A DNA stretch of 48,160 nucleotides from Bacteroidota bacterium (GCA_014860565.1 JACZJN010000025.1:1-48160), one strand, 5' to 3'. Shown: positions 1 through 8,158, counted from the first letter of the stretch. Program-made: numbers and translations. The notes: generated by a model not told the origin, from the letters alone.

Positions 1-26
1 CCTGAGAGAATGCGTCGTTCGTCCGC

Positions 27-365
27 CTATTTCCCCTTTTTCTGGGGCAGGCTCCGCACGAAACGATGGCAGCGGGAAACCCACTCCGCGAGAACTGCAT
101 CATCCGCACAGCCCGCGGGATCGACGTACACGTATCCCTTCATCGGCTTCCCGGTGAAATCCATTTCCCGCACATGCGGCTGCGTGAGCGCATGTGCGTG
201 GTGCTCCGGTCCGACGCGCGCCATGAGCACGTCTCCGAGAACACCGACGAACATGTAGTCGTGGGACATGAAGGCCAGACCGCCGAACATTTTCTTCTCG
301 ACGATGCCCTTCTCGGATTGCAGAATCTCTCTCACTCGCTGCGCGAGTCCTTCATCGTATGCCAT
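27..365 (-). CDS. TfoX N-terminal domain family protein
   Basis: The 112-aa product matches the TfoX/Sxy N-terminal domain family: it opens MAYDEGLAQRVREIL, followed by a KKMFGGLAFM segment and a central MARVGP stretch, which are hallmarks of this small alpha/beta domain. The C-terminal TfoX domain of the Haemophilus competence regulator is absent, so this is the stand-alone form whose molecular role is generally unknown. It ends with a basic tail (PQKKGK). A GAGGAAACG ribosome-binding site lies just before the ATG. It sits 12 bp downstream of the lipocalin gene on the same strand, so the two are probably cotranscribed. A role in competence cannot be inferred from this domain alone, although comEC lies elsewhere in the window. 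Confidence 0.85.
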   Translation of the reverse strand: MAYDEGLAQRVREILQSEKGIVEKKMFGGLAFMSHDYMFVGVLGDVLMARVGPEHHAHALTQPHVREMDFTGKPMKGYVYVDPAGCADDAVLAEWVSRCHRFVRSLPQKKGK

Positions 366-377
366 TGGCGTTTCCTC

Positions 378-932
378 TCATTTCTTCGTGTCCGGGACAA
401 CCGCATCGCGGATCGCCAGCGGATAGTCGTTCGTCGCGATGAGCTTGGTGACGTCAAAGCCCTTGGCAGTGAGGCGTGCTTTCAGATCCTCGAGGGGAAC
501 GGCATCCCAGCGGGGCTGCCGGGCCATGATCCACAGGTACTCGCGGCTGGGGGCGCCGACGGCGACCCACTGGTAATCCTTGTCGAGTTCGAGAATCCAG
601 TAGTCGCCCTTGAACGGCCAGAAGAACGATACTTTCAACTTGCTGTTGTTGCTGCCCTCGACCACCCAGGCCTTGCCGGTGACGCTGTCTTCCTCGCCGC
701 GAACGCTGTCCTTGCGGCAGCGGTTGATCACACGCACGGTTTCGGCGTCGATGATCTCGTACTCGGCGGTGGAATTCCAGCAGTTCTTCTGGAATGAATT
801 GGGCAGCCGCATGATTTCATACCATTTGCCAGCATAACGGTTGAGATCGACGGAACCGACGGTGTCGAGAGGAGGATAGTTTCCGCCGCAGGCGGGAAGA
901 AGGGCGCAGAGAAAGACGAGAATGCGTTTCAT
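378..932 (-). CDS. Lipocalin family lipoprotein (Blc-like)
   Basis: Bacterial lipocalin of 184 aa. The N-terminus MKRILVFLCALLPAC is a lipoprotein signal with lipobox LPAC, so the mature protein is lipidated on its first Cys. The lipocalin signature GKWYEIMRLPNSFQKNC (the GxW motif) follows, then the usual beta strands and a FWPFKGDYWILELD segment typical of the Blc family, which binds hydrophobic ligands such as lysophospholipids. I chose the ATG at 932 over a TTG at 968 because only the former puts the signal peptide at the N-terminus. It is upstream of, and probably in an operon with, the TfoX-like gene. A purine-rich intergenic repeat lies just upstream of the start. Confidence 0.9.
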   Translation of the reverse strand: MKRILVFLCALLPACGGNYPPLDTVGSVDLNRYAGKWYEIMRLPNSFQKNCWNSTAEYEIIDAETVRVINRCRKDSVRGEEDSVTGKAWVVEGSNNSKLKVSFFWPFKGDYWILELDKDYQWVAVGAPSREYLWIMARQPRWDAVPLEDLKARLTAKGFDVTKLIATNDYPLAIRDAVVPDTKK

Positions 933-960
933 GGGGATCGTACGGATGTAAAATTGTGAA

Positions 961-1023
961 CGTGTCAAAAAGGCAAAAGGTCAAAAGGGTTAAGAAGTTG
1001 AGAGGTTAGGAAGTTAAGAAGTC
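961..1023. repeat. Purine-rich dispersed intergenic repeat, copy 1
   Basis: On the plus strand this stretch is a degenerate tandem of 8-9-nt units of the type AAGTTAAG, GGTCAAAA, AAGTTGAG and AGGTTAGG. Similar tracts, on the opposite strand, occur at about 44958-45010 and 47795-47842. It lies upstream of the lipocalin gene. It is non-coding and has no hairpin or transposon ends. No function is assigned. Confidence 0.6.
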
Positions 1024-1165
1024 GTGAGTGGAGTTGAAAGGGGGGCGGTTTTTCGTCCCCATGTCACAAAGAGGTATGCCTTGTGTGTCTCTTGCATTGT
1101 GTCGGCATTGTGGAACGGACGCGTTCCGCGAAAACAGAGCCCCATCATTAGACAACGGTTCCACT

Positions 1166-1822
1166 ATGCATACCATGAAAAGCACCCTTTTCATCGCGGG
1201 TCTGCTGTGCCTGCTCGCAAGCACCGCGTCCGCCCAGAAGGACGCACTCTCGAGCTCTACACGCGGCGGCGGACAGCAGCCCGCGGCGGAAAATATGAAC
1301 GGATCCGATAGTCCGTTTACCGGCCCCGCCGGGGGACCCTCCCTTGCCTGGCACAATTTCCGGCAGCATCGCACCGCAAACGACATCGCGCCCGGAGTCG
1401 TTCTGACCTGGGATATTCCCGTGACCGCGCTGCCCGAAGACCTGACACTGAGCGTTCGCCCCGGACTCAGCTACCTCCATCCTACCGTGCTTGTCGACGC
1501 GGTTGCGCGGTTGCAATTGCGTGACCATGTGGCGGTGATCGCGGGGTTGAGTTTCGATTTCACCGGCGACCGGGAATTCCGCTTCGAGGAGTCCACTCCC
1601 GAGTGGCGGTGGTTCAACGAACACGACAGCTTCGGCAAGCGCAGCTTCGCGCAGCTGGGCCTGCAGATCCCCACGGGTTTCGCATATTACGAACTCCTCT
1701 ATCGCGTCCAGCTCGAGAAGGGGTCACATGCCTACTACACAGACGCCGCCCGCAGCTTCCAGATTCCCGCGGGGTACCGACGGTATTTCATCCTCTCGGT
1801 AGGCATGGGCGTGTGGCTGTGA
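1166..1822 (+). CDS. Exported protein of unknown function, possible outer-membrane beta protein
   Basis: A 218-aa product with a clear signal peptide: MHTMKSTLFIAGLL followed by a hydrophobic core and a SPase I site ASA before QKD. The start is either ATG 1166 or ATG 1175; the open frame runs further upstream but is not protein-like there. After a low-complexity Gly/Ser/Pro segment, the mature region shows alternating hydrophobic/polar stretches with many aromatics (LTLSVRPGLSYLHP, HVAVIAGLSFDF, FILSVGMGVWL at the very C-terminus), which suggests beta strands of a small outer-membrane barrel. I do not recognise a family. It stands alone between minus-strand genes. Confidence 0.7.
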   Translation: MHTMKSTLFIAGLLCLLASTASAQKDALSSSTRGGGQQPAAENMNGSDSPFTGPAGGPSLAWHNFRQHRTANDIAPGVVLTWDIPVTALPEDLTLSVRPGLSYLHPTVLVDAVARLQLRDHVAVIAGLSFDFTGDREFRFEESTPEWRWFNEHDSFGKRSFAQLGLQIPTGFAYYELLYRVQLEKGSHAYYTDAARSFQIPAGYRRYFILSVGMGVWL

Positions 1823-1888
1823 TGCCGGGATGGCAGACGCCGTTTCCCTCAGACGAACCGGCGTGCGGGTCGAAAGGGCATCCACAAT

Positions 1889-1922
1889 AAAAAAACCCGT
1901 ACGATGCGAAACATCGTACGGG
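1889..1922 (-). terminator. Rho-independent terminator downstream of tdh
   Basis: Perfect 11-bp stem CCCGTACGATG/CATCGTACGGG (1896-1906 with 1912-1922), loop of 5 nt, followed on the minus strand by seven T (A-tract 1889-1895 on plus). It is oriented to end the kbl-tdh transcript about 130 nt after the tdh stop. Confidence 0.85.
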
Positions 1923-1951
1923 CTTGAAAGGTGGTTCGCCCTGCGGGCGTA

Positions 1952-2054
1952 TTGCCTACCGCCTACTGCCTACCGCGGCGACGCAGTCGCCTCCACCGGT
2001 GACGCAGTCACCCCCACTGGCGGCGCAGCCGCCTCCTGCGGCGACGCAGTCGCC
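1952..2054. repeat. Heptamer tandem followed by a 21-bp array of four mini-hairpins
   Basis: Positions 1952-1976 hold three heptamers of form NNGCCTA plus a partial one. Directly after, four units repeat with an exact 21-bp period at 1977, 1998, 2019 and 2040. Each unit starts with a 15-nt inverted repeat with a 3-nt GCA loop: GGCGACGCAGTCGCC, GGTGACGCAGTCACC, GGCGGCGCAGCCGCC and GGCGACGCAGTCGCC. The two variable stem positions change in pairs, which keeps the stem. The last unit abuts the tdh stop codon at 2055, so on the minus strand the array is the tdh 3' untranslated region, before the terminator. Confidence 0.85.
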
Positions 2055-3023
2055 TTACAGCAGTCCCTTGTCGTGACGGGCCTGGAGCTTTTCGAGCATG
2101 TCTTTCGTCATGCTGTCGAGATCGTAGGAGGGATTCCAGCCCCAGTCTTCGCGGGCGGGCGTGTCTTCGACGCCATCGGGCCACGAGTCGGCGATCGCCT
2201 GACGGAAATCAGGCGCGTAGTCGATGGTGAAGTCGGGGATGATCTTCTTGATCGAATCGGCGATTTCCTTGACCGTGAAGCTCATCGAGCCGACGTTGTA
2301 GTCGTTGTGGCGCTTCAGGTTTGCAAACGGCGCTTCCATGAGATCCATGGTCGCCTTGATGCAGTCAGGCATGTACATCATCGGGAGACGCGTGTCTTCG
2401 CGGACGAAGCAGGTGTAATGCTTGTTCTTGATCGCCTCGTAATAAATGGCCACGGCGTAATCGGTCGTGCCGCCGCCGGGCAGGGTCTCCGAGGAGATGA
2501 TTCCCGGGTAGCGAAGGCCGCGGCTGTCGAGGCCGTATTTCTTCACGTAGTAATCAGCCAGGATTTCACCGGCCACTTTCGTGACACCATACATCGTGGT
2601 GGGATGAAGCGCGGTGTCCTGCGGTGCGATCGACGGCGTGCCGGGACCCCACACTGCGATGGAACTCGGCATGACGATACGTGCCATTTCGTACTTCACG
2701 CCGAGATTGAGGATGTTCAGCGTGCCGTTCATGTTGACGTCCCACGCCATCGTCGGATTCTTCTCGCCGACGGCGGAGAGAATCGCCGCCATGTGCACGA
2801 TGGTGTCGATATCGTATTTGTTGATCATTTCCTCGACGGTCTCGATCGTGTTCACGTCGATGAAATGGAAGGGACCCGATTCCTTCAGTTCCTTGCTGGG
2901 TTCGGTTTTGCGTCCCGTTGCGACGACGTTTTCCGCGCCATATTTCTCGCGGAGTGCCATGGTGAGTTCGGATCCGATCTGTCCGACGGCACCAGTCACA
3001 AGAATTTTCTTGATCTCTTTCAT
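2055..3023 (-). CDS. tdh: L-threonine 3-dehydrogenase, SDR type
   Basis: A 322-aa NAD-dependent epimerase/dehydratase-fold protein. It has the Rossmann motif TGAVGQIGSEL (residues 10-20), MPSS before the active site, and the YGVTK catalytic pair (Tyr145, Lys149). The sequence TGAVGQIG and the neighbouring kbl gene point to short-chain-dehydrogenase-type threonine dehydrogenase, which oxidises L-threonine to 2-amino-3-ketobutyrate with NAD+, rather than UDP-galactose epimerase. ATG 3023 is preceded by GGAAGAG. It lies 94 bp after kbl with a strong hairpin between them, and is followed by hairpin repeats and a terminator. Together the pair converts threonine to glycine and acetyl-CoA in the cytoplasm. 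Confidence 0.9.
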   Translation of the reverse strand: MKEIKKILVTGAVGQIGSELTMALREKYGAENVVATGRKTEPSKELKESGPFHFIDVNTIETVEEMINKYDIDTIVHMAAILSAVGEKNPTMAWDVNMNGTLNILNLGVKYEMARIVMPSSIAVWGPGTPSIAPQDTALHPTTMYGVTKVAGEILADYYVKKYGLDSRGLRYPGIISSETLPGGGTTDYAVAIYYEAIKNKHYTCFVREDTRLPMMYMPDCIKATMDLMEAPFANLKRHNDYNVGSMSFTVKEIADSIKKIIPDFTIDYAPDFRQAIADSWPDGVEDTPAREDWGWNPSYDLDSMTKDMLEKLQARHDKGLL

Positions 3024-3074
3024 GTACTCTTCCTGGATAATTGCTCTAATGCGTTATGCGTAGAAAACGGGGAG

Positions 3075-3109
3075 GCGTCGTTCCGGATCTTTCGCATCCG
3101 GAACGACGC
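3075..3109 (-). other. Perfect 14-bp stem-loop in the kbl-tdh intercistronic gap
   Basis: Inverted repeat GCGTCGTTCCGGAT (3075-3088) and ATCCGGAACGACGC (3096-3109) with a 7-nt loop. It lies 9 nt after the kbl stop on the minus strand and is followed by CTCCCCGTTTTC, only a weak T-run. It could be a partial terminator, an mRNA stabiliser or a processing site lowering tdh relative to kbl; a strong terminator is unlikely given the weak U-tract. Confidence 0.65.
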
Positions 3110-3117
3110 TCCGTATA

Positions 3118-4356
3118 TCAGATCATGCCCAGTTCTTTTCCGACCTTCGTGAAGGCGGCGATGGCGCGGTCGACATGCTCGGGGGTATGGGCGGCGCTGA
3201 GCTGGACGCGGATGCGATCCTTGCCCCGCGGCACGACCGGGAAGGAGAATGCGATCACGTAGATGCCTTCGGCCAGGAGACGGTCGGCGAACTCCACCGC
3301 GAGCGCGGAGCAGTTCTCGTACTTGCCGAACATGATCGGAACGATCGGGTGGTCGCCCGGAATGATGTCGAAGCCGGCAGCGGTCATTTCGCTCCGGAAA
3401 CGTTTGGTGTTGGCTTCCAGACGATCGCGCAGTTCGGTCGAGGCGGTGAGCAGTTCGAGTGCCTTGAGCGTGGCGCCGACGACGCCCGGGGGAACCGTGT
3501 TGGAAAACAGATACGGACGTCCCTTGTTCCGCAGCCAGGCGATGATTTCCTTCTTGCCTGACACACAGCCGCCGGACGCGCCACCGAGGGCCTTGCCGAA
3601 GGTTGTGGTGATGATGTCGGTGCGTCCCATAACGCCGCAGTACTCATGGGTGCCGCGGCCGGTCTTGCCGAGGAAGCCGGAGCAATGGCTTTCATCGTGG
3701 AGCACGAGCGCGTCGTATTTTTCCGCGAGGTCGCAGATGACGTCGAGCTTCGCGATCTCGCCGTCCATGGAGAATGCGCCATCGGTGACGATTACGCGGA
3801 AACGGCAGTCCTTCGCTTCCTTCAGGCAGCGCTCGAGTCCCTTGGCCATTTTACCCGTGCCGGGATCTTCGGCTTCGGTATCGCCGAGGTGTCCGTGATT
3901 GTAAATCCAGCGCTGGGCCTTGCTCAGGCGGATGCCGTCGATGATGGAGGCATGGTTGAGCGAATCGGTGATGATCGCATCCTGCTCGCCGAACAGCGGT
4001 TCGAACACGGCGCCGTTTGCATCGAAGCAGGAGGAGAAAAGGATGGTGTCTTCGGTGCCGAGGAACTCCGATACTTTCTCTTCGAGTTGCTTGTGGATGT
4101 CCTGTGTTCCGCAGATGAAGCGCACGGAAGACAAGCCGAAGCCGCGTTTGTCGATGGTTTCATGTGCCGCCTTGATCAGGTCGGGATGGGACGAAAGTCC
4201 GAGATAATTGTTTGCGCAGAAATTGAGCACCTTGCTGCCGCGGACAATGATCTCCGCGCCCTGCTCGCTTTCGATGATGCGCTCGTTCTTGTACAGCTTT
4301 TGATCCTTCAGAGACTGAAGTTCCTCGCTGAGAAACTCCTTCATCTTCCCGTACAT
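3118..4356 (-). CDS. kbl: Glycine C-acetyltransferase (2-amino-3-ketobutyrate CoA ligase)
   Basis: A 412-aa PLP enzyme of the alpha-oxoamine synthase family. It cleaves 2-amino-3-ketobutyrate with CoA to glycine and acetyl-CoA. Diagnostic segments: NFCANNYLGLSSHP (46-58), FSSCFDANGA, LHDESHCSGFLG (219-230, PLP-contacting Asp221 and His224) and TTFGKALGGASGG with the Schiff-base Lys255. The length is normal for the family (about 400 aa). The next gene downstream is the SDR-type tdh, which supports Kbl over serine palmitoyltransferase or BioF/HemA relatives. ATG 4356 has an AAGGAG site 7 nt upstream. Confidence 0.95.
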   Translation of the reverse strand: MYGKMKEFLSEELQSLKDQKLYKNERIIESEQGAEIIVRGSKVLNFCANNYLGLSSHPDLIKAAHETIDKRGFGLSSVRFICGTQDIHKQLEEKVSEFLGTEDTILFSSCFDANGAVFEPLFGEQDAIITDSLNHASIIDGIRLSKAQRWIYNHGHLGDTEAEDPGTGKMAKGLERCLKEAKDCRFRVIVTDGAFSMDGEIAKLDVICDLAEKYDALVLHDESHCSGFLGKTGRGTHEYCGVMGRTDIITTTFGKALGGASGGCVSGKKEIIAWLRNKGRPYLFSNTVPPGVVGATLKALELLTASTELRDRLEANTKRFRSEMTAAGFDIIPGDHPIVPIMFGKYENCSALAVEFADRLLAEGIYVIAFSFPVVPRGKDRIRVQLSAAHTPEHVDRAIAAFTKVGKELGMI

Positions 4357-4481
4357 AAATCAGCTCCTTATGAAAAAGTGATGCGTGGAAACAACAACGT
4401 TCGATTTCAGGGGAGAAACTCACGAAAATGCAGGCATTCACCGACGTGAGCACGCGTCGTCATTGCAACTGACGCTGATTA

Positions 4482-4489
4482 CAAATATA
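4482..4489 (-). promoter_or_regulatory. Candidate Bacteroidota -7 promoter element for kbl-tdh
   Basis: On the minus strand the sequence TATATTTG matches TAnnTTTG exactly and would give a leader of about 120 nt before kbl. No well-spaced TTG at -33 is evident, so support comes from one box and position only. The rest of 4357-4544 shows no gene; the kbl Shine-Dalgarno is at 4364-4369. Confidence 0.4.
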
Positions 4490-4544
4490 TGGGTTTTCTT
4501 CGCAATTCCCGATGCAAATATCCGAGGGGGAGGAAGCGGAGGAG

Positions 4545-4869
4545 TAAGGGAGGGTGCAGAGAACACGGAGAAGATTTTACTACGGAGGCGCAGGAGGCAC
4601 GCGGAGAGATTTTGTCGGATGGAGCGTCGTCCCGAGTAACGGCGATTCGCCGAAGGCGGATGACGCGTATCGAGGGACCGTGCCTCGATACGGTCGCTGC
4701 CGCGAACTACTCGGCATGACGAAGTGTGAAAAACACACTACGGTTGTCAACATTGCCGTGGATAAAATCTGGCGCCCCTCCCTAAAAAACCCTCCGCGCG
4801 CCTCTGCGTGACTCCGCGGTAAAATCTTCTCTGTGGCCTCTGCACCCTCCCTCCCTTTCTCCTCCCTTA
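4545..4869. mobile_element. MITE-like nonautonomous inverted-repeat element
   Basis: About 325 bp with imperfect terminal inverted repeats of about 60 bp. The outermost TAAGGGAGG occurs at 4545-4553 and inverted at 4861-4869. The core AGGGAGGGTGCAGAG then GAGAAGATTTTAC and CGCGGAG recurs in both arms (left about 4547-4610, right about 4790-4852). Nested inside are CCGAGTA/TACTCGG (4632-4638, 4708-4714) and CGTATCGAGG/CCTCGATACG (4666-4675, 4683-4692). It has no coding capacity. The right end supplies the TAA stop of the neighbouring TPR gene. No clear target-site duplication is visible. Confidence 0.6.
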
Positions 4870-6009
4870 CCTCACGTACGCGGTTTTTTTGTATTTCTTG
4901 GCCATGTCGTGCGAACCCTTGAAATCGGGCATGCGCAGCACTTTGTCGTATTGCTTGAGCGCGTAGCTGCGCTGATCCATCATGTCGTGCAGCTGGCCCA
5001 TGCGAAGATTGGCCATAATCATGAAGCCGGATGGTTCGTCGTCGACCTTGCGCGACAGCTTGTCGCATTCGACGAGATACTTCATAGCCTCCGATGGATT
5101 TTTCTCTAGCATGCTGTTGTAGCCGAGATAGTACTGCGCCTCGCGCTGCATGCGTGTGCTGTAGCCGCGCTTGCCGGCGTCGACGCGGCGCACGATGTCG
5201 GCAAACACCTGCGCGGCGCGTTCCCAGTTGCCGAGCTTGATGTAGATGCGCCCGAGATAGCGATGGAATACCGGGTTGTCGGGAAATTCGCCAAGCAGCT
5301 TCCGCACGTACGTCAGCGCGGAAGACGGCTTGTTCTCGTTGCTGTAATAGACCTGCATCAGGAAATACATCGCCTCATAATTGGCGTACTTCCCTTTCTC
5401 GGCGGCCTGCCGCAGTTCCTTCAAACCCAGTTTCTTGTTGCCCTCCGGAAGAAATACCATCAGCGGCTTGAGCACGGGATAGCGATCGGGCAGCACGGCG
5501 GCGTAATAATCGTATATCCCGGTTCCAAACGCCAGGTCGGCATTGTCGGGTGCGAGTTCCGCGGCATCCATCACCACCGGCAGCGCCTCCTTTCCGGTCG
5601 TCGCGGCTTTGACCCAGCTTTTCCGGTTGGCCAGAAGACGTCCCTTGAAGCCGATGGAACCACCCTTGAAAAACAAACCCGCGACGTCGTTTTCGTTTTT
5701 ATCGAGCCGCTCGTCGCACATATCGATGACGGCGTCCAGCATGTCGTAAAAACGGTCGTCGCGCGATTCGTCTTCGATCTCGATCAGAATGCGCCACCAC
5801 TCGACCATGGCAAGGAAAAACGGTCCTGCCGGATGATCGGGATAGGCCTTCGCCACTTTCTGAAAGGCAGCGTCGGCGGATTCGAACTTCATGTTGTAGG
5901 TGTCGTGGATGCCGTCTTTAATCAGCGCATCGATGGCGGGATCGTCGATCCATTGCGCGTGCATGGCGGCAGGCGCAAGGAGGAGCAGAAGCAGGGCAAT
6001 GTATTTCAT
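4867..6009 (-). CDS. Exported tetratricopeptide-repeat protein
   Basis: A 380-aa protein with signal peptide MKYIALLLLLLAPAAMHAQ (cleavage after AHA or AMHA, before QW). The rest is alpha-helical with TPR-like segments, for example FESADAAFQKVAKAYPDHPAG, KPSSALTYVRKLLGEFPDNPV, HRYLGRIYIKLGNWERAAQVF and YALKQYDKVLRMPDF. Such proteins usually scaffold periplasmic or outer-membrane complexes; no specific role can be assigned. The ATG at 6009 overlaps the CPBP gene stop (ATGA), so translation is probably coupled; a longer frame upstream is spurious. The gene is last in the long minus-strand operon and its TAA stop lies within the end of the inverted-repeat element, which suggests the insertion may have redefined the C-terminus (…AYVR). 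Confidence 0.85.
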   Translation of the reverse strand: MKYIALLLLLLAPAAMHAQWIDDPAIDALIKDGIHDTYNMKFESADAAFQKVAKAYPDHPAGPFFLAMVEWWRILIEIEDESRDDRFYDMLDAVIDMCDERLDKNENDVAGLFFKGGSIGFKGRLLANRKSWVKAATTGKEALPVVMDAAELAPDNADLAFGTGIYDYYAAVLPDRYPVLKPLMVFLPEGNKKLGLKELRQAAEKGKYANYEAMYFLMQVYYSNENKPSSALTYVRKLLGEFPDNPVFHRYLGRIYIKLGNWERAAQVFADIVRRVDAGKRGYSTRMQREAQYYLGYNSMLEKNPSEAMKYLVECDKLSRKVDDEPSGFMIMANLRMGQLHDMMDQRSYALKQYDKVLRMPDFKGSHDMAKKYKKTAYVR

Positions 6010-7046
6010 TCTCGAACCTCTATCGTTTCCTGGAGCATTGTTTCGTCGGGAAGCGGGGCCACCAACGCGCGAACGCGTGGATGATGCAGGGCTGCTGTTG
6101 CAGCGAGAAGCAGCAGCGTGACCAGGATGCCGCCTTCGGGACCGAATGCCCCGCCGCTGATCCACTCCGCGCCCCGCGGAGTCGTGACAAAGACACTGCG
6201 CTCGATGATGCCGCTCACGGGGAAGCCGAACACCGGACCAAGAAAGAAATTCCACCCGATGTGCATGCCCACCGACAACCAGAGCGACCCGGTCACGATG
6301 CGCGCGACTCCCAGCCAGATGCCCGCAAGAAAGATGTTTGCGAAACCGATCCAGCCGATGCCCGGATTCAGGGCGTGCATCAGACTGAACAATCCGGAAG
6401 TCAGCAGTAATGCGAGCGCTGCGCTGCCCTGCTTCTGAAGTACCCGGAATGCATATCCGCGCACCAGAATCTCCTCGGCGAATCCGACCAGAATAAATGA
6501 AGCAAACCCGTAGAGGAGGAGTGACAGGGTGTGTGCGATTGTCACATGGCCGGACAACATACGCGCGCCGCCGAAAAGAAGTTCCAGTACCAGAAGAATG
6601 CCCTGCAGCAGCAGAGTGATGCCAAGACCGAGGAGAAGCTGCCGCAGCGCTCGGGGATGCGGCCGCAAACCAATGAAATCAAGTATTGGCCCGGTCTCTC
6701 GCAGGGGGATCCGCTCTATCGCCCAGGCGCAGAAAAGCGTCGCGGCCAACGCAGCGGAGAGCGTGATGATCGGTGTGGCAAATCGCCAGTCGGCCTCGCG
6801 AAAAATCCCGAAGAAAGCGATTCCGCCAAAGATCATCGCGAAAAAGGCTACCGTGCCGTAGGCGCTTACTTTCCAGAAGACGCGGAATTCTCCATGCAGA
6901 TACCAGAAGTTCGTCTCCCCACCGATACCCGCACTGCGAGTAAGCGGCGCGATGGGAGACGCAGGCACGGTGTCCCTCTCCACCTCGGCTATGGAATCCC
7001 GTTCCGTACTCAGATCCTGTGGTTCCGGACCCTTCGATTCTTCCAT
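6006..7046 (-). CDS. CPBP family intramembrane metalloprotease
   Basis: A 346-aa polytopic membrane protein with the CPBP (CAAX protease and bacteriocin-processing, Abi) motifs: FAEEILVRGYAFRVL with Glu191-Glu192 and Arg196, FSLMHALNP with His224, and HIGWNFFLG with His262 and Asn266. A soluble acidic N-terminus of about 55 residues precedes about eight hydrophobic segments. Family members are glutamate-dependent intramembrane peptidases related to prenyl-protein proteases. ATG 7046 was chosen because the longer frame runs through the glycosyltransferase gene; even so the two genes overlap by 37 bp. It is followed by the TPR gene with an ATGA overlap. Confidence 0.9.
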   Translation of the reverse strand: MEESKGPEPQDLSTERDSIAEVERDTVPASPIAPLTRSAGIGGETNFWYLHGEFRVFWKVSAYGTVAFFAMIFGGIAFFGIFREADWRFATPIITLSAALAATLFCAWAIERIPLRETGPILDFIGLRPHPRALRQLLLGLGITLLLQGILLVLELLFGGARMLSGHVTIAHTLSLLLYGFASFILVGFAEEILVRGYAFRVLQKQGSAALALLLTSGLFSLMHALNPGIGWIGFANIFLAGIWLGVARIVTGSLWLSVGMHIGWNFFLGPVFGFPVSGIIERSVFVTTPRGAEWISGGAFGPEGGILVTLLLLAATAALHHPRVRALVAPLPDETMLQETIEVRE

Positions 7047-8158
7047 GTATAGCCTCCAGAAAACCCGATGATCGAAACAAACACCAGATAATATGCATGC
7101 AGCACTTCCCCTGCCAGCAGGTCCGACAATCGCACCGGCTGACGGAACAGGGCAGCAGAAGCATACAGGACCGAGACGTCCGCTATTATTTTCAGCACGA
7201 AGAAGAACATTCCCGCGGCCATCGCCGCGGGAGATGAAATGCTCACCAGTGGTGCCGTGGCGGCAAAGAGGAAATACACGAAGAGCATCACGAGAAACGA
7301 TACAAACCGTCCGTCGTCGTAGCTCCTTCCCTTCGAGGCCCAACGGATGCGCTGACGCAGAAACGCGCGAAGCGTGGGTGCGCCCGAGGTGCGCACGACG
7401 GACGCGGGGGCGGTCGCGAACTGTGCGTTGCCGCCCTCCCGATACACGATTTTGTGCAGAAGAAATTCGTCGTCACCGCTGTGTACGCCATCGTTTCCCT
7501 CGAAACCCGCGACCGCGGCAAACAAAGCGCGGCGATACGCGAAGTTCGCGCCGTTGCAGAGCCGTGGATAGCCGATACCGAAAAATCCCGCGCCGACTCC
7601 CATCAGACCAAGGAATTCCAGAGCCTGCAGACGCTCGAACAGCGTCGTGCGCTCCTGGTATACCACCGGACCCGCCACGACGTCCGCTCCGTCAAGAAAC
7701 GGTGCGGACATAGCGCGCAGCCAGTCTTCGTCATGCGTGCAATCGGCATCGGTGGTCACGATGATGTCTCCGCACGCGGCCTGCACACCCTGCGTAATCG
7801 CCGCTTTCTTTCCTTCTTCCGGCATGGCCAGGAGGCGAAATCGCGCGTCTCCCAGGATCGCGGCGGCGGCGCGCTCATGCGTTGCATCCTCGGAATGATC
7901 GTCAAGAAGCAGCACCTCCATCTTCGCCACCGGATATCGCTGGGCGCGCAGCGATGCGACGAGACCATCGATCTGCTCCGCCTCGTTCCTCGCCGGTACA
8001 AGCACCGTCACCGCGGGCAGGCGTGCATCGTCAACAGAGGGCAACTCTCCCTGTGGCTGTTGCGCAATGTGCCGCAGACCCGCGCGCAGGCGAAAAAGAA
8101 ACAGCATGTACACGGCAGTCAAGGCGGCGAGGAGGGTGAAGAAGACGTAGGCAATCAC
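7010..8158 (-). CDS. Membrane-associated glycosyltransferase family 2
   Basis: A 382-aa processive-type GT2 enzyme. An N-terminal transmembrane helix (about 3-23) precedes a GT-A domain with LLLDDHSED (84-91), the TTDADC metal/nucleotide motif (Asp137, Asp139), SGDDEFLL (GDDE 228-231, catalytic-base region) and RQRIRWASKG (268-277, the R/QxxRW motif). Two or three C-terminal transmembrane segments follow. It probably adds a sugar to a lipid or growing glycan at the inner membrane. The start is GTG 8158, overlapping the stop of the upstream flippase-like gene by 4 bp (GTGA). Substrate is unknown. Confidence 0.88.
   Translation of the reverse strand: MIAYVFFTLLAALTAVYMLFLFRLRAGLRHIAQQPQGELPSVDDARLPAVTVLVPARNEAEQIDGLVASLRAQRYPVAKMEVLLLDDHSEDATHERAAAAILGDARFRLLAMPEEGKKAAITQGVQAACGDIIVTTDADCTHDEDWLRAMSAPFLDGADVVAGPVVYQERTTLFERLQALEFLGLMGVGAGFFGIGYPRLCNGANFAYRRALFAAVAGFEGNDGVHSGDDEFLLHKIVYREGGNAQFATAPASVVRTSGAPTLRAFLRQRIRWASKGRSYDDGRFVSFLVMLFVYFLFAATAPLVSISSPAAMAAGMFFFVLKIIADVSVLYASAALFRQPVRLSDLLAGEVLHAYYLVFVSIIGFSGGYTWKNRRVRNHRI

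Noticed and set aside
1952-2054. Possible CRISPR array
   Set aside because: Units are 21 bp with 6-nt linkers, no unique spacers of CRISPR length and no cas genes.
1830-3152. 440-codon open frame antisense to tdh, with a repeated GDAV-type peptide at its start
   Set aside because: The peptide repeat arises from the 21-bp hairpin array; the rest is antisense to the dehydrogenase.
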